Of a stretch of DNA of 64,000 nt, positions 33,552 to 42,281 are shown one piece after another. Position numbers and translations under genes: made by a program. The notes below the pieces were generated by a model. That model saw only the letters and a program-made list of their open reading frames with translations. It did not search any database and had not been told where the DNA came from. The DNA is from Acidobacteriota bacterium (GTDB lineage: Bacteria > Acidobacteriota > Blastocatellia > Pyrinomonadales > Pyrinomonadaceae). The stretch lies in contig JAHBSK010000004.1 in NCBI GenBank assembly GCA_019639175.1, positions 62,001-126,000 of the forward strand, written 5' to 3'. The first letter of the stretch is position 1; the number at the start of each line of letters is the position of its first letter.

Positions 33552-34073
33552 TCAAGAATTGTATTTTAGCAGAGACTTGACTTCGTAGCCATCAAACCTG
33601 GCACGCGGGTTCAAAAATTCCAGTTCGATGACGACGTGAACGCCGGCGACGCTGCCGCCCATCTTTTCCACCAGATCGACTACGGCACGTGCCGTTCCGC
33701 CGGTTGCCAGCAGGTCGTCAACTATCAGTATCCTTTCGCCTTTTGAAACGGCGTCGCTGTGTATCTCGACCGTGTCCTGGCCGTATTCCAGATCATAGGA
33801 AACCGAGATGGTCTCAGAAGGCAGTTTCTTCGGCTTTCTGACCGGGACGAACCCGACGCCGAGTTGGTATGCCAGCGGCGCTCCAAAAATGAACCCGCGT
33901 GATTCGATGCCGATGACCTTATCTATATCGAGGCCGCGGCACTGTTCGGTCAGAGCGTCAATGGTCTGTTCCAGGCCTTCGGCATCCTTGATGAGTGTAG
34001 TGATGTCGTAAAAATTTATGCCCGGCTTGGGAAAATCGGGGACTTCTCTTATGAGTTTTTTGAGTTGTTCCAT
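33552..34073 (-). CDS. apt: Adenine phosphoribosyltransferase
   Basis: A 173-residue purine salvage enzyme that makes AMP from adenine and PRPP. N terminus [21 protein letters not shown], flexible-loop region [22 protein letters not shown], and the PRPP-binding motif [14 protein letters not shown]. Full length. It can reuse adenine released by MtnP. It precedes tRNA-Arg in the same direction, 20 bases apart. Confidence 0.97.
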   Translation of the reverse strand: MEQLKKLIREVPDFPKPGINFYDITTLIKDAEGLEQTIDALTEQCRGLDIDKVIGIESRGFIFGAPLAYQLGVGFVPVRKPKKLPSETISVSYDLEYGQDTVEIHSDAVSKGERILIVDDLLATGGTARAVVDLVEKMGGSVAGVHVVIELEFLNPRARFDGYEVKSLLKYNS

Positions 34074-34131
34074 TCTGTGTTCGGTTGTAACGATCCTTGG
34101 ATCGTGTCTCCTGTTGCAAAATAAATATCGG

Positions 34132-34407
34132 TCAGCTTTCTATGCGAAACGTGGAATATGCCCGATCTGTGTCAAGCACTGTCTCTTCCACATGATCCAC
34201 TCTGGAGCCGTTCGGCCCGGCGGCCAGATCCTCGGCAAAATGCTTCATCGCCTGTTCGCCGCCCTGTGCGAAAACTTCGACCCTGCCGTCGGGCAAATTC
34301 CTTGCATAGCCAAAAACCTGATGCGTTCCGGCGGAACGGACCGCAAAATACCTGAACCCGACGCCCTGAACGATTCCGCGTATTAAAAATCTTCTTGCGA
34401 TCATCAT
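34132..34407 (-). CDS. Acylphosphatase
   Basis: A 91-residue acylphosphatase with the catalytic signature [15 protein letters not shown] (catalytic Arg in VGFR) and the Asn-containing [17 protein letters not shown]. The ATG at 34407 lies 11 bases after the upstream stop codon; ATG 34404 is also possible. It hydrolyses acyl phosphates such as acetyl phosphate or 1,3-bisphosphoglycerate. Confidence 0.94.
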   Translation of the reverse strand: MMIARRFLIRGIVQGVGFRYFAVRSAGTHQVFGYARNLPDGRVEVFAQGGEQAMKHFAEDLAAGPNGSRVDHVEETVLDTDRAYSTFRIES

Positions 34408-34418
34408 CCGGTCTCGTT

Positions 34419-35201
34419 TCAGCCCAGAGCATCCAAACACTCGCTGAGCGAGCGCTGGCGGCAGGTGTATATCGGCGTACCGCGCATCGTGAATTTACTG
34501 GCCGTGGTACGAGCGAGTTCATCGGCAAGGTTGAGGAAATCTCTCGGCTCGTCCGTTTCAAATGAGATTATATAATCCTGTTCGCCAAATCCAAATGCGT
34601 GGGTCAGGTGAATGCGTATGTTCGGAAACTTTTTGCCGATCATGAAATTCTCTTCCATCAGGGCGTCTCTTTCGTCGATCGTCTTTTCACGCCATTGGCT
34701 GTTCTTAACGCAAGGATATAAAAAATGATACATCCGCTCGCCCGCGTTCACGTAAAAACGGTCCTCAGAGCTGTCCGAAACGAACATCATCCTCTTGGTT
34801 GAGGCAAGGTAATTGTCAGCGGTTTCCAGATAGCTGCCGAAACGCGTGTGAAAAAGCGCAGAGGTCATTTCCTGTATCACGTCGAGCGAGTTGCTGATCC
34901 GCCAAAACATCAGGTCGGCCTTTGAATCAAACCCGACCAGCGAATAGCTGAACATAAGCATTTCACCGCGAAAACGGTCGAACACCTCGGTAAATTCGGC
35001 CTTGTATTCCCTTTTCGTATCGTCATCCAGCCGCCGCCAGTCCTTATCGACCCGCAAAAGCATGAAATTCACGAATTGGCTTTCAATTACGGGAAACGGA
35101 CGCGGTTCCGCAACGTCCTCAACCAGCCGCAGCCCGCCGGCGTCGGCCGTTTCCTTTTGGGAATTTACAAGTTCAATGGGCAAAACATCGTCTCCGTTCA
35201 C
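34419..35201 (-). CDS. Chlorite dismutase-family heme protein (HemQ-like)
   Basis: A 260-residue protein of the Cld/HemQ superfamily: FVNFMLLRVDKDWRRLDDDTK, VGFDSKADLMFWRIS, YVNAGERMYHFLYP, and the proximal heme histidine candidate in IRIHLTHAFGFGEQDYIISFE. HemQ converts coproheme to protoheme in the coproporphyrin-dependent pathway. True chlorite dismutases need a distal Arg that I cannot place with confidence. Coproheme decarboxylase is the likelier role. Confidence 0.85.
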   Translation of the reverse strand: MNGDDVLPIELVNSQKETADAGGLRLVEDVAEPRPFPVIESQFVNFMLLRVDKDWRRLDDDTKREYKAEFTEVFDRFRGEMLMFSYSLVGFDSKADLMFWRISNSLDVIQEMTSALFHTRFGSYLETADNYLASTKRMMFVSDSSEDRFYVNAGERMYHFLYPCVKNSQWREKTIDERDALMEENFMIGKKFPNIRIHLTHAFGFGEQDYIISFETDEPRDFLNLADELARTTASKFTMRGTPIYTCRQRSLSECLDALG

Positions 35202-35278
35202 GCTTTACTGCAAGAAAGATTCTGCCAAGTTTCGCTTTGATTGTCCAAAAGGTGTTTGAGAAATTGGGGGTTGGTCAT

Positions 35279-35702
35279 TGGTCCTTTGGGCTTTGGTCTT
35301 TGGGCTTTGGGTTTTGGGCTTTGGGTTTTGGGCTTTGGGCTTTGGTCTTTGGGCTTTGGGTTTTGGGCTTTGGGCTTTGGTCTTTGGGCTTTGGAATCTG
35401 AAATTTAAAATTTGAAATATTAGAAATGTGTCATCTGGAATCTGGAATTTGGAATTTGGAATTTGGAACCCGGTCGCTACCGCTCCCGGTTCTGACAGGA
35501 AATGCTCGGCCAAGGCCAAAGACCCAACACCAAAGATCAACGATCCACCATCCACCATCAACGATCCACCATCAACCATCAACCATCAACCATCAACCAT
35601 CCACCATCAACCATCCACCATCAACCATCAACCATCCACCATCAACCATCAACCATCAACCATCCACCATCCACCATCCACCATTCACCATCCACCATCA
35701 TC
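35279..35702. repeat. Repeat hot spot: three heptamer families plus a REP
   Basis: The 540-base gap 35202-35741 has no gene. It holds about 16 copies of GGGCTTT/GGTCTTT/GGGTTTT (35282-35394), an ATTTRAAAT-like stretch, and four GGAATTT-type units (35435-35468). A REP (35465-35496) follows, then about 23 copies of CCATCAA/CCATCCA (35540-35702). Each array has a strict 7-bp period with limited substitution. Confidence 0.93.
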
Positions 35703-35741
35703 ACCTTAGACTTTTTCTGCATTTTCGTGCAGAATTATTGC

Positions 35742-36602
35742 GTGAAAAACATTTTCACAATTTTCTGCATTTTGGCGTTTGGGCTGTGTGTTTCGGCACA
35801 GCAGCGGCCGCTTTTGACGGATGACATCGACATCACGCCCGCTGGCGCGTTGGAGATAAGCGCCGGTGTTGATTTTTTTCAGAACGCAAAATTCCCTCTT
35901 TCCGGACTGACCGGCGATCTGACGCGTGTGGCTGACATCCGCATCAGACAGGGTTTTGCTTCAAACGTCGAGATACAGATCGAAGGCTCGATCCAAAATC
36001 ATCTCGCGATCAATTCGCAAACAACACCGCCGCCCATTCCGCTCAGTTTTGTCGGCAACTCGACCCGCGATTTTGACGATTTCACCGTTTCCGCAAAGTT
36101 GAAGCTGCTGAATGAACACAAGGGCCTGCCCGGTTTGGCGATGAAGTTCGGCTATCAGATGCCAAACACCGACCAGGCACGCGGCATAGGCACCAACCAG
36201 ATAAATATTTTCAGCAAACTGATCGTGCAGAAAAGCTTCGGCATTCATCCGGGCAAACCGCCGAAGATGAAGGTTTTCGGGAACATCGGCATGGGAATAA
36301 TGAACGCCCCGCTGAATAATTTCACGCAAAACGATGTCCTGCTTTACGGGCTGGCCGGAGTTTATCGCCTGACGGATCATGTCAACATTGTCAGTGAGGT
36401 GAACGGAAGAGCTAACACTCGGGACAATGCTCCGCTCGGCACCGAAAGCATGGGCCAGTTTCGCATAGGAACACAGATCAAGGCATCAGGACTCAGGTTT
36501 GACACCGCCGCGATACTTGGCCTGACGCGAAACAGTCCCCGCAGCGGCGTGACATTTGGCATCACATACCAGACGCCGGTCTTTATCCCCGTCGCCCAAT
36601 AG
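35742..36602 (+). CDS. Outer-membrane beta-barrel protein, unknown function
   Basis: The chosen GTG start at 35742 gives a signal peptide (KNIFTIFCILAFGLCVSA, cleavage before QQRP) and a 286-residue protein. The mature part is rich in amphipathic strands (VEIQIEGSIQNHLAI, FTVSAKLKLL, NIGMGIMNAPL) and ends in an aromatic/hydrophobic strand. It looks like the transporter-type barrels labelled putative MetA-pathway/phenol degradation porins. The open frame upstream to 35502 is only repeat. It overlaps thiD by 20 bases (convergent). Confidence 0.75.
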   Translation: MKNIFTIFCILAFGLCVSAQQRPLLTDDIDITPAGALEISAGVDFFQNAKFPLSGLTGDLTRVADIRIRQGFASNVEIQIEGSIQNHLAINSQTTPPPIPLSFVGNSTRDFDDFTVSAKLKLLNEHKGLPGLAMKFGYQMPNTDQARGIGTNQINIFSKLIVQKSFGIHPGKPPKMKVFGNIGMGIMNAPLNNFTQNDVLLYGLAGVYRLTDHVNIVSEVNGRANTRDNAPLGTESMGQFRIGTQIKASGLRFDTAAILGLTRNSPRSGVTFGITYQTPVFIPVAQ

Positions 36603-37407
36603 GCTGAATGTTCAGAGGCGAATTTCCCTTTCCTATTTTTGGCGCGGTACGTATCGCTTCGTTCACAAAATCCTTTGCGGTCTCAACCGAAGTTTTCAGG
36701 TCATTTCCAAGCGCCAGATTTGCCGTTATCGCCGCTGCCAATGTGCAGCCCGTGCCGTGTGTGGCATCGGTGTCGTAATATTCTGCTTCAAAAGTAAAAA
36801 CGCCGTCGGCTGTGAACAGATAATCGCGCGCCATTTTTGGCGATTCCAGATCGGGCAGATGCCCGCCTTTTATCAGAACGGCTTTTGGCCCCATTTCCAG
36901 TATCTTCTTTCCGGCAGCGTGAACATCCTCAAGTGTCGTGATGGTCATTTGGGAGATGCGTTCCGTTTCGGGGATATTCGGCGTGACGATGGACGCCAAC
37001 GGAAAGAGCCGCTCGATCATGGCCCGCAATGCCTCGTCGTCTATCAGGTCGAAACCTGTCGTTGAACGCACAACGGGATCGACCACGAGCTTTTGGATGT
37101 TGTATTCACGGATCAGTTCGGCGACGGTCTCGATCACATCGCGGTTCGGAAGCATTCCGGTCTTTACGGCATCGACCGCCAGATCGTCAAACACCGGCAC
37201 TGCCTGTTTGCGGACGACATCGCCGGTCTGATTTTCCACACCGAAAACGGCGGTCGTGTTTTGAAAGGTAAGCGAGGCGATGACCGCCGCCGGATAACAT
37301 CCGAACGCAAAAAAGGTCTTTATGTCCGCAATGACACCCGCTCCGCCGGACGGATCGACCCCGGCAATGGTCAGACATATCTTTGGACTTTTTTCAGCAA
37401 TGTGCAT
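36583..37407 (-). CDS. thiD: Hydroxymethylpyrimidine/phosphomethylpyrimidine kinase
   Basis: A 274-residue ribokinase-fold enzyme that phosphorylates HMP twice for thiamine synthesis. Motifs: TIAGVDPSGGAGVIADIKTF, VDPVVRSTTGFDLI, KGGHLPD and GTGCTLAAAITANLA. It lies upstream of the outer-membrane gene (convergent) and downstream of thiE on the same strand. Confidence 0.95.
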   Translation of the reverse strand: MHIAEKSPKICLTIAGVDPSGGAGVIADIKTFFAFGCYPAAVIASLTFQNTTAVFGVENQTGDVVRKQAVPVFDDLAVDAVKTGMLPNRDVIETVAELIREYNIQKLVVDPVVRSTTGFDLIDDEALRAMIERLFPLASIVTPNIPETERISQMTITTLEDVHAAGKKILEMGPKAVLIKGGHLPDLESPKMARDYLFTADGVFTFEAEYYDTDATHGTGCTLAAAITANLALGNDLKTSVETAKDFVNEAIRTAPKIGKGNSPLNIQPIGRRG

Positions 37408-37492
37408 TGTTTATTTACTCCGGCTTGCCCGTTAATATCAACTGTAAAACCGGCCTTCGGCAGAGAGGAAATATTCTTTTTTCAAATCAGAC

Positions 37493-37527
37493 GGTAAGGC
37501 GAAGCCTTACCGCACTGCGATGCGGCA
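37493..37527. repeat. Family C hairpin between thiD and thiE
   Basis: GGTAAGGC-GAA-GCCTTACC (37493-37511) is followed by GCACTGCGATGCGGC-AAA-GCCGC. This is the same layout as the hairpins at 53.7 kb and 29.2 kb with a different stem sequence. Confidence 0.8.
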
Positions 37528-37544
37528 AAGCCGCTCTTTTGTTA

Positions 37545-38249
37545 CTAAGCAAATTCGTTACGCCCTTGCTTACGCGCGGGCTTCCGCACCTGTCTTCGGA
37601 ATACACCACGTCGATCGCTTTTCAGCCATTCTCCCAGCTTCTTCAGATTCTCTTTGTCGTTCAGGTATCGGATGGCGGCGAAGCCGGCGGCTCCCGCTTC
37701 AATTACCGCATCGACATTCTCTCCGGTTATGCCGCCGAGCGCAATGACGGGCATTTCTCCCGCGATCTGACACGCGGCCCGAAGCCCGTCGATGCCTTTC
37801 GGTTCGCCCTTGCCGGGTGTTGCGAAAACAGGGCCGAATACGACAAGGTCAGCACCGTCGGCCTTTGCCCTGAGAACCTCTTCAGGCGAATGCGTCGAAA
37901 CCGCAACGATCATTTCCCTGTTACAGAGATCTCTCGCTTCCGCGACGGAAACGCCGTCAGACGGCAAATGAACGCCGTCCGCTCCGCCTTTGCAGGCAAT
38001 ATCAATGCGGCCGTTCAAAAGCAGCTTTGTCTTCGTGCCGCTGACGGCCTCGGCGGCCCGCTGCGTCAGCTCAAGCAAAAGGCCGTCGGGCAGATGTTTT
38101 TCGCGTATCTGAAAATATGGAAGGCCCGCCGCGACGGCGACAGACACCAGGCCGATGATGTTTTCCTTATCGCGCAAAAATCCGGCGGCTGTTGCCGTGC
38201 CGTCGGTTATCGGATAGATGATCACGTCACTTTTTAGGCGGGCCGTCAC
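37545..38249 (-). CDS. thiE: Thiamine phosphate synthase (ThiE/TenI family)
   Basis: A 234-residue TIM-barrel enzyme that joins HMP-PP and thiazole phosphate. Motifs: YFQIREKHLPDGLL, LLLNGRIDIACKGGADGVHLP, GPVFATPGKGEPKGI and IALGGITGENV. The GTG at 38249 overlaps the previous stop (GTGA). The last 13 residues (RKPARKQGRNEFA) come from a dispersed repeat. TenI-type function is an alternative, but the Arg/Lys substrate residues look intact. Confidence 0.9.
   Translation of the reverse strand: MTARLKSDVIIYPITDGTATAAGFLRDKENIIGLVSVAVAAGLPYFQIREKHLPDGLLLELTQRAAEAVSGTKTKLLLNGRIDIACKGGADGVHLPSDGVSVAEARDLCNREMIVAVSTHSPEEVLRAKADGADLVVFGPVFATPGKGEPKGIDGLRAACQIAGEMPVIALGGITGENVDAVIEAGAAGFAAIRYLNDKENLKKLGEWLKSDRRGVFRRQVRKPARKQGRNEFA
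37554..37589. repeat. Dispersed repeat (GCGGAAGCC...AGCAAGGGCG) at the thiE 3' end
   Basis: TTCGTTACGCCCTTGCTTAC and the next 15 bases match the reverse complement of 45342-45376 at 31 of 35 positions. It encodes the C-terminal tail of ThiE. Confidence 0.8.
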
Positions 38250-38545
38250 TTTTTGTCCGCGTTGGGATCTTTGCCCTGAAGCATGGCAACGCTCTGTTTG
38301 AAATGGGCCGCCTCCCAAAACGCGATGACCAGATTGAGCACGCCGATGCCGGTCACGGCGCCGCGTACCCAGTTTGAGGCGACGGTCGTCCTTATGGAAG
38401 GAAATCCTGACCGGTCAGAAAGAAAAACCAGCAAATAGTTCTCGCTCCATCTGCCGAACAAAGCATCCCACGGCGACAGGATCAGATAAAATCCCAGCAG
38501 AAGGCACAGAACTATAAAAAAAATGACGGTCAGTTTTTCAACCAT
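38246..38545 (-). CDS. Small membrane protein
   Basis: A 99-residue unknown protein with one strong N-terminal membrane helix (LTVIFFIVLCLLLGFYLIL) and a second around residues 62-80 (GAVTGIGVLNLVIAFWEAA). The C terminus is polar. It is coupled to thiE by a GTGA overlap, though no thiamine link is known. Confidence 0.75.
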   Translation of the reverse strand: MVEKLTVIFFIVLCLLLGFYLILSPWDALFGRWSENYLLVFLSDRSGFPSIRTTVASNWVRGAVTGIGVLNLVIAFWEAAHFKQSVAMLQGKDPNADKK

Positions 38546-38602
38546 ACCGTCAAATTATAACGCTCTTTTAAATATTCAGACAACCGGGAAAGTTCGCCTG
38601 TT

Positions 38603-40738
38603 TCACGCGGCCACGGCAAGTTTTTCCAGCCGCTGGGCAACATCGCGAAAATCAATGTTCTCTGCATAGACACGTTCAAAATATTCGGCGGCCTTTGCCG
38701 GATCGCCGTTCGCCTCACAGGCGTTGGCGTATTCGTACCAAAGCCCCTGTTTCTCATCAACGGTCAGGCCTTCGACATCCAATATCCTCAGATACCACGT
38801 GATCGCAAGATGCGGTTTGCCGATCTCCATAAAACAATGCCCGAGCATATTCGCGCATTGATAGAAACGGCGTGTTCCGTCCTTATGATCAACGAGAGCG
38901 GCGGCGTTCTGAAATTCCTTGATCGCCTCTTCTGTCAACCCCATTTCCTGATAAGCAATGGCGGTGTTGTAGTTGGTCTCGTAATCGGACGAACTTTCCT
39001 CGGCAACTTCCTCTTCAAGGCCAAGTTCACTACGCAGGTCGCTGAGGTCAAATGTCCCGCTGACCATTCCCGTGTCGGGAACTTCAGGCAGATCTGCCGT
39101 TTTGGGTTCGGCAACGGCCTCAACATGTGCATCCTGTTCTGCTGCTGCTGCGGCTGGCTGATCATCGGCGGATGCCGTCCCGCCGTTCGCGGCGATGAAT
39201 TTCTTTAATTCATCTATTTCCTGACGGCCGCCGAAATCCTGCTCAAGTTCGCCGGCGGCCTTTTCGGCAAGGTCGATGTAGCCGTTATCGACATAAAATC
39301 TGATGCTGTCGATCTCTCGCCGGAGCCTGTCCTCGTCATTTTCCTGCAGAGGAACGGCGGTCGGATCGGCAAATTCAACCTCGCCAAACTCCATCGCCTC
39401 CGGTTCGGCGACGGCGTGAACCGGAACACCGTTGCTGCCGTTGTGGGTCTCGACAACTGCGGCTTCGGCAAAGGCAAAGTCGTTCGGGGCTTCGGCAAAA
39501 GCGTTAGGATCTCGTTTGAGGAACTGTTTGTCGAACAGATTTTCGCCCGCTCCATCATCGGCTATGCCAAGCAGTTCATTAAGCTCTCTTAGCCGTTCGA
39601 CATACTCCTGTTCGTGCGGGACGACCATCGTCAACTGTGACAGGGCAAGGCGTTCATCCTCAATATCCTCGGCATTGCGTGAACTCGCCGCCAGCCGCTT
39701 CAGCGCGTCGATGTATGCCGGTTCGTCGCGCAGCCATGTACACAATCCGACCAGAAGTCGCAGCGATTCCACATGATCGGGATCGAGGGCAAGCAATTCA
39801 TTAACATACTGGCGATATTCGTCTATCCTTCCCGCCGCCAGCAGATGTTCGGACGACATTGTCAGGACGCGCGCTGCCGCGTTCACATCCGATCCGTCCA
39901 GATAGATCCGTGCAAGGCCGAGGAAAAGATCGTAATTTGACGGTTCTGACTCGACCAGTTTTACAAGGTCTTCTTCGGCTTCCGGGCCGTTTCCGCATTT
40001 TATGTGGAGTTCGGTCCTCAGGCGGGCGATGTCATGGTTCAGCGGCTGTTCTTCCAGCCGTTCGGTCAGCGCCGCAATGGCGTCTTCGGCGTGTCCGGTC
40101 TCAAATTTGGTGTCAACAAAACCGCGAAGCGCTTCCATCGTAAAGCGGTCAACGTCCAAAGCTCTGTTATATGCGTCAACAGCGGCAGACGGACGGCCAA
40201 GCTTGCGGAGCCTGTCTCCAAGCGCGACAAATGATTCAATGGCCTCGTCAGGCTTCTTTTCCTCAAGGTATGCCTCGCCGATGGTGCGGTAAACCTCGAT
40301 ATTGTTCGGGTCGAGCAAAGCGACCTCTTTCCAGACGGCAAGAGCCTCGATCTTTCTGCCCGATGACTGATAAAGCTGTGCCAGTTTTTCGTATTGCTGG
40401 CGTGCCTCGGTGTAGGAACCTCTTTCCTTATACAGTTCGCCCAGCTTTTCGACGATCTCAGGTATAGAAGGGCGGATGCGGTCGATCTTTTTGTAGATCG
40501 CTATCGCCTTTGCGGCAAAACCCTGCTTGCTGTAATGTTCGGCAACGGCGTTAAAACATTTGACGGCGGAAGATTCGTCACCTTCCTTTATATGCAGGTC
40601 GCCAAGGATGTTAAGCGTTACAAAATCGCGCGGGTCGTGGCGCACAACGTCCTTGTATTCGCCAATCGCGGCCTTGGTCTTGCCCTGAGCAAGATGCCTC
40701 TCGGCTTTGCGCATTGCGTTTTTTTTGTCGAAAGCCAT
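38603..40738 (-). CDS. Large TPR-repeat protein
   Basis: A 711-residue soluble protein. About nine tetratricopeptide repeats fill residues 1-390 (for example LGDLHIKEGDESSAVKCFNA and YKKIDRIRPSIPEIVEKLGE). An acidic, low-complexity linker follows (about 400-590), and two or three more repeats close the C terminus (YNTAIAYQEMGLTEEAIKEF). A scaffold role is likely. It is monocistronic. Confidence 0.88.
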   Translation of the reverse strand: MAFDKKNAMRKAERHLAQGKTKAAIGEYKDVVRHDPRDFVTLNILGDLHIKEGDESSAVKCFNAVAEHYSKQGFAAKAIAIYKKIDRIRPSIPEIVEKLGELYKERGSYTEARQQYEKLAQLYQSSGRKIEALAVWKEVALLDPNNIEVYRTIGEAYLEEKKPDEAIESFVALGDRLRKLGRPSAAVDAYNRALDVDRFTMEALRGFVDTKFETGHAEDAIAALTERLEEQPLNHDIARLRTELHIKCGNGPEAEEDLVKLVESEPSNYDLFLGLARIYLDGSDVNAAARVLTMSSEHLLAAGRIDEYRQYVNELLALDPDHVESLRLLVGLCTWLRDEPAYIDALKRLAASSRNAEDIEDERLALSQLTMVVPHEQEYVERLRELNELLGIADDGAGENLFDKQFLKRDPNAFAEAPNDFAFAEAAVVETHNGSNGVPVHAVAEPEAMEFGEVEFADPTAVPLQENDEDRLRREIDSIRFYVDNGYIDLAEKAAGELEQDFGGRQEIDELKKFIAANGGTASADDQPAAAAAEQDAHVEAVAEPKTADLPEVPDTGMVSGTFDLSDLRSELGLEEEVAEESSSDYETNYNTAIAYQEMGLTEEAIKEFQNAAALVDHKDGTRRFYQCANMLGHCFMEIGKPHLAITWYLRILDVEGLTVDEKQGLWYEYANACEANGDPAKAAEYFERVYAENIDFRDVAQRLEKLAVAA

Positions 40739-41000
40739 TTGTAAATGTGATTCAGAGAAAGGATTGTTATAATCCGAGTGGAGATCGCGTGGATTTCGCG
40801 AACTGAAAAACCAATGCCTGTCGTGGGGAGAAGGCAGGCGAAATCAGGACACTACCTGCATTTGTAAACATAACACAGGGTGCAAAAAAGTGTCAAATAA
40901 TTTTTAACACATTTTGTTAGTGTTGTTCGCCGGGAAAATTCATCCATTATCTGGGATAACTCTATCATTCACTTTATTTATAGGCAGAGAGATTTTTGTT

Positions 41001-42053
41001 ATGAGCAATGACATCACTTCGGTCATCCTGGCTGGCGGAAAAGGCACTCGCCTGCGGCCGCTGACGGTCTATACGCCAAAACCGATCGTTCCGGTGGCAA
41101 ATCGCCCTTTTATGGCATTTCAATTGGATATGCTTGCCAAAGCCGGCGTCAGAGACGTAACGCTGTCGCTGAACTATCAGCCGAATAAGATAGAAGATGT
41201 GATGGGCGACGGCATCGACCACGGCGTCAGGCTGAGTTTTATCACGGAACCAAGCCCGCTCGGTACGGGCGGAGCGTTCAGATATGCCGCACATGACGAC
41301 GGTGCGACCCATATTGTCCTGAACGGCGACATAATGACCGACCTTGACCTTTCCGCCGTTCTGAATGCACACAAAAAGGCCGAAGCGGCGGCGACGCTGG
41401 TGCTGGTCCGCGTAGATGATCCGTCGCGATACGGCCTGGTGGAAACTGCCGATGACGGTTCGATATTAAGATTTCTGGAAAAACCGAAACCCGAAGAGGT
41501 CGGTGAACTGGGGATAAACACTATAAACGCCGGTATCTATATTCTGGAAAAAGAGATACTTGGCCTGATACCAAAAGGCGAGAATTCATCATTTGAATAC
41601 AACGTCTTTCCTGCCATTCTCGAAAAAGGGCTGCGGTTCAACGCATACATCCCGGAAAACACATATTGGCGCGACATCGGAACGACCGACAGCTATTTGC
41701 AGGCACATCACGACCTGCTGAACGGCAATATCAACGGTTTTGAACGGCCCAAACAGGACACGGCGGACATAGCGACCGCAGCCGAGATTGATAACCTGTC
41801 GCTCATCGGCGAAGGAGCGGTCATCAAACCGCACGCAAGAGTGGTAAATTCCGTCATCGGCCCCGGCGTTCTTATCGAAGAAAAAGCCGTCGTCGAAAAC
41901 TCGGTCGTCTGGGCGCATTCCCGCATTTCAACAGCCGCCGAAGTGAACGACGCCATAATCTGCCGCAGCTGTCATATCGGCCGCAACGCTTCGGTCAACG
42001 CCGGAACCGTCCTTGGCGACAAGGCAATGATACCGGATTATTCGAAGCTGTAA
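41001..42053 (+). CDS. NDP-sugar pyrophosphorylase (mannose-1-phosphate guanylyltransferase-like)
   Basis: A 350-residue enzyme. The N-terminal nucleotidyltransferase has VILAGGKGTRLRPLTVYTPKPIVPVANRPF, and NGDIMTD follows near residue 106. A C-terminal left-handed beta-helix starts near residue 255 (AEIDNLSLIGEGAVIKPHAR). The ATG at 41001 fits the family N terminus. GDP-mannose or a related sugar nucleotide is the likely product, feeding glycans. GTP versus TTP/UTP preference is not visible. Confidence 0.92.
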   Translation: MSNDITSVILAGGKGTRLRPLTVYTPKPIVPVANRPFMAFQLDMLAKAGVRDVTLSLNYQPNKIEDVMGDGIDHGVRLSFITEPSPLGTGGAFRYAAHDDGATHIVLNGDIMTDLDLSAVLNAHKKAEAAATLVLVRVDDPSRYGLVETADDGSILRFLEKPKPEEVGELGINTINAGIYILEKEILGLIPKGENSSFEYNVFPAILEKGLRFNAYIPENTYWRDIGTTDSYLQAHHDLLNGNINGFERPKQDTADIATAAEIDNLSLIGEGAVIKPHARVVNSVIGPGVLIEEKAVVENSVVWAHSRISTAAEVNDAIICRSCHIGRNASVNAGTVLGDKAMIPDYSKL

Positions 42054-42076
42054 CTCAGATCGAATTATTCAGGTTT

Positions 42077-42239
42077 TTTGCGGCTTTGTGGCTGTTCTGT
42101 TTCAGGCATTGCCACTAAGACGCGAAGACACTAAGTTACGCAAAGTTTTTTCTTAGCGATCCTTAGTGACTTTGCGGCTTTGTGGCTGTTCTGTTTCAAG
42201 CCTTGCCACTAAGACGCGAAGACGCTAAGTTACGCAAAG
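42077..42239. repeat. Two direct copies of a 69-bp repeat, 94-bp period
   Basis: Copies at 42077-42145 and 42171-42239 (TTTGCGGCTTTGTGGCTGTT to GACGCTAAGTTACGCAAAG) differ at only a few positions. Each is an imperfect inverted repeat and each is related to the segment at 4827-4935. It fills the space between the pyrophosphorylase and mutM. Confidence 0.92.
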
Positions 42240-42281
42240 ATTTACCTAATTTTAACACTTGATTTGGATTAAAATGCCCGT

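Noticed and set aside
35540..35702. Possible CRISPR array made of CCATCAACCATC units
   Set aside because: The period is 7 bp with no unique spacers of 30-40 bp and no cas genes. It is a simple tandem array.
35428..35741. Repeat-rich N-terminal coding extension (STINHQP-type peptide) of the beta-barrel gene
   Set aside because: All three plus-strand frames are open through the array because the repeat lacks stops. The GTG at 35742 gives a normal signal peptide.
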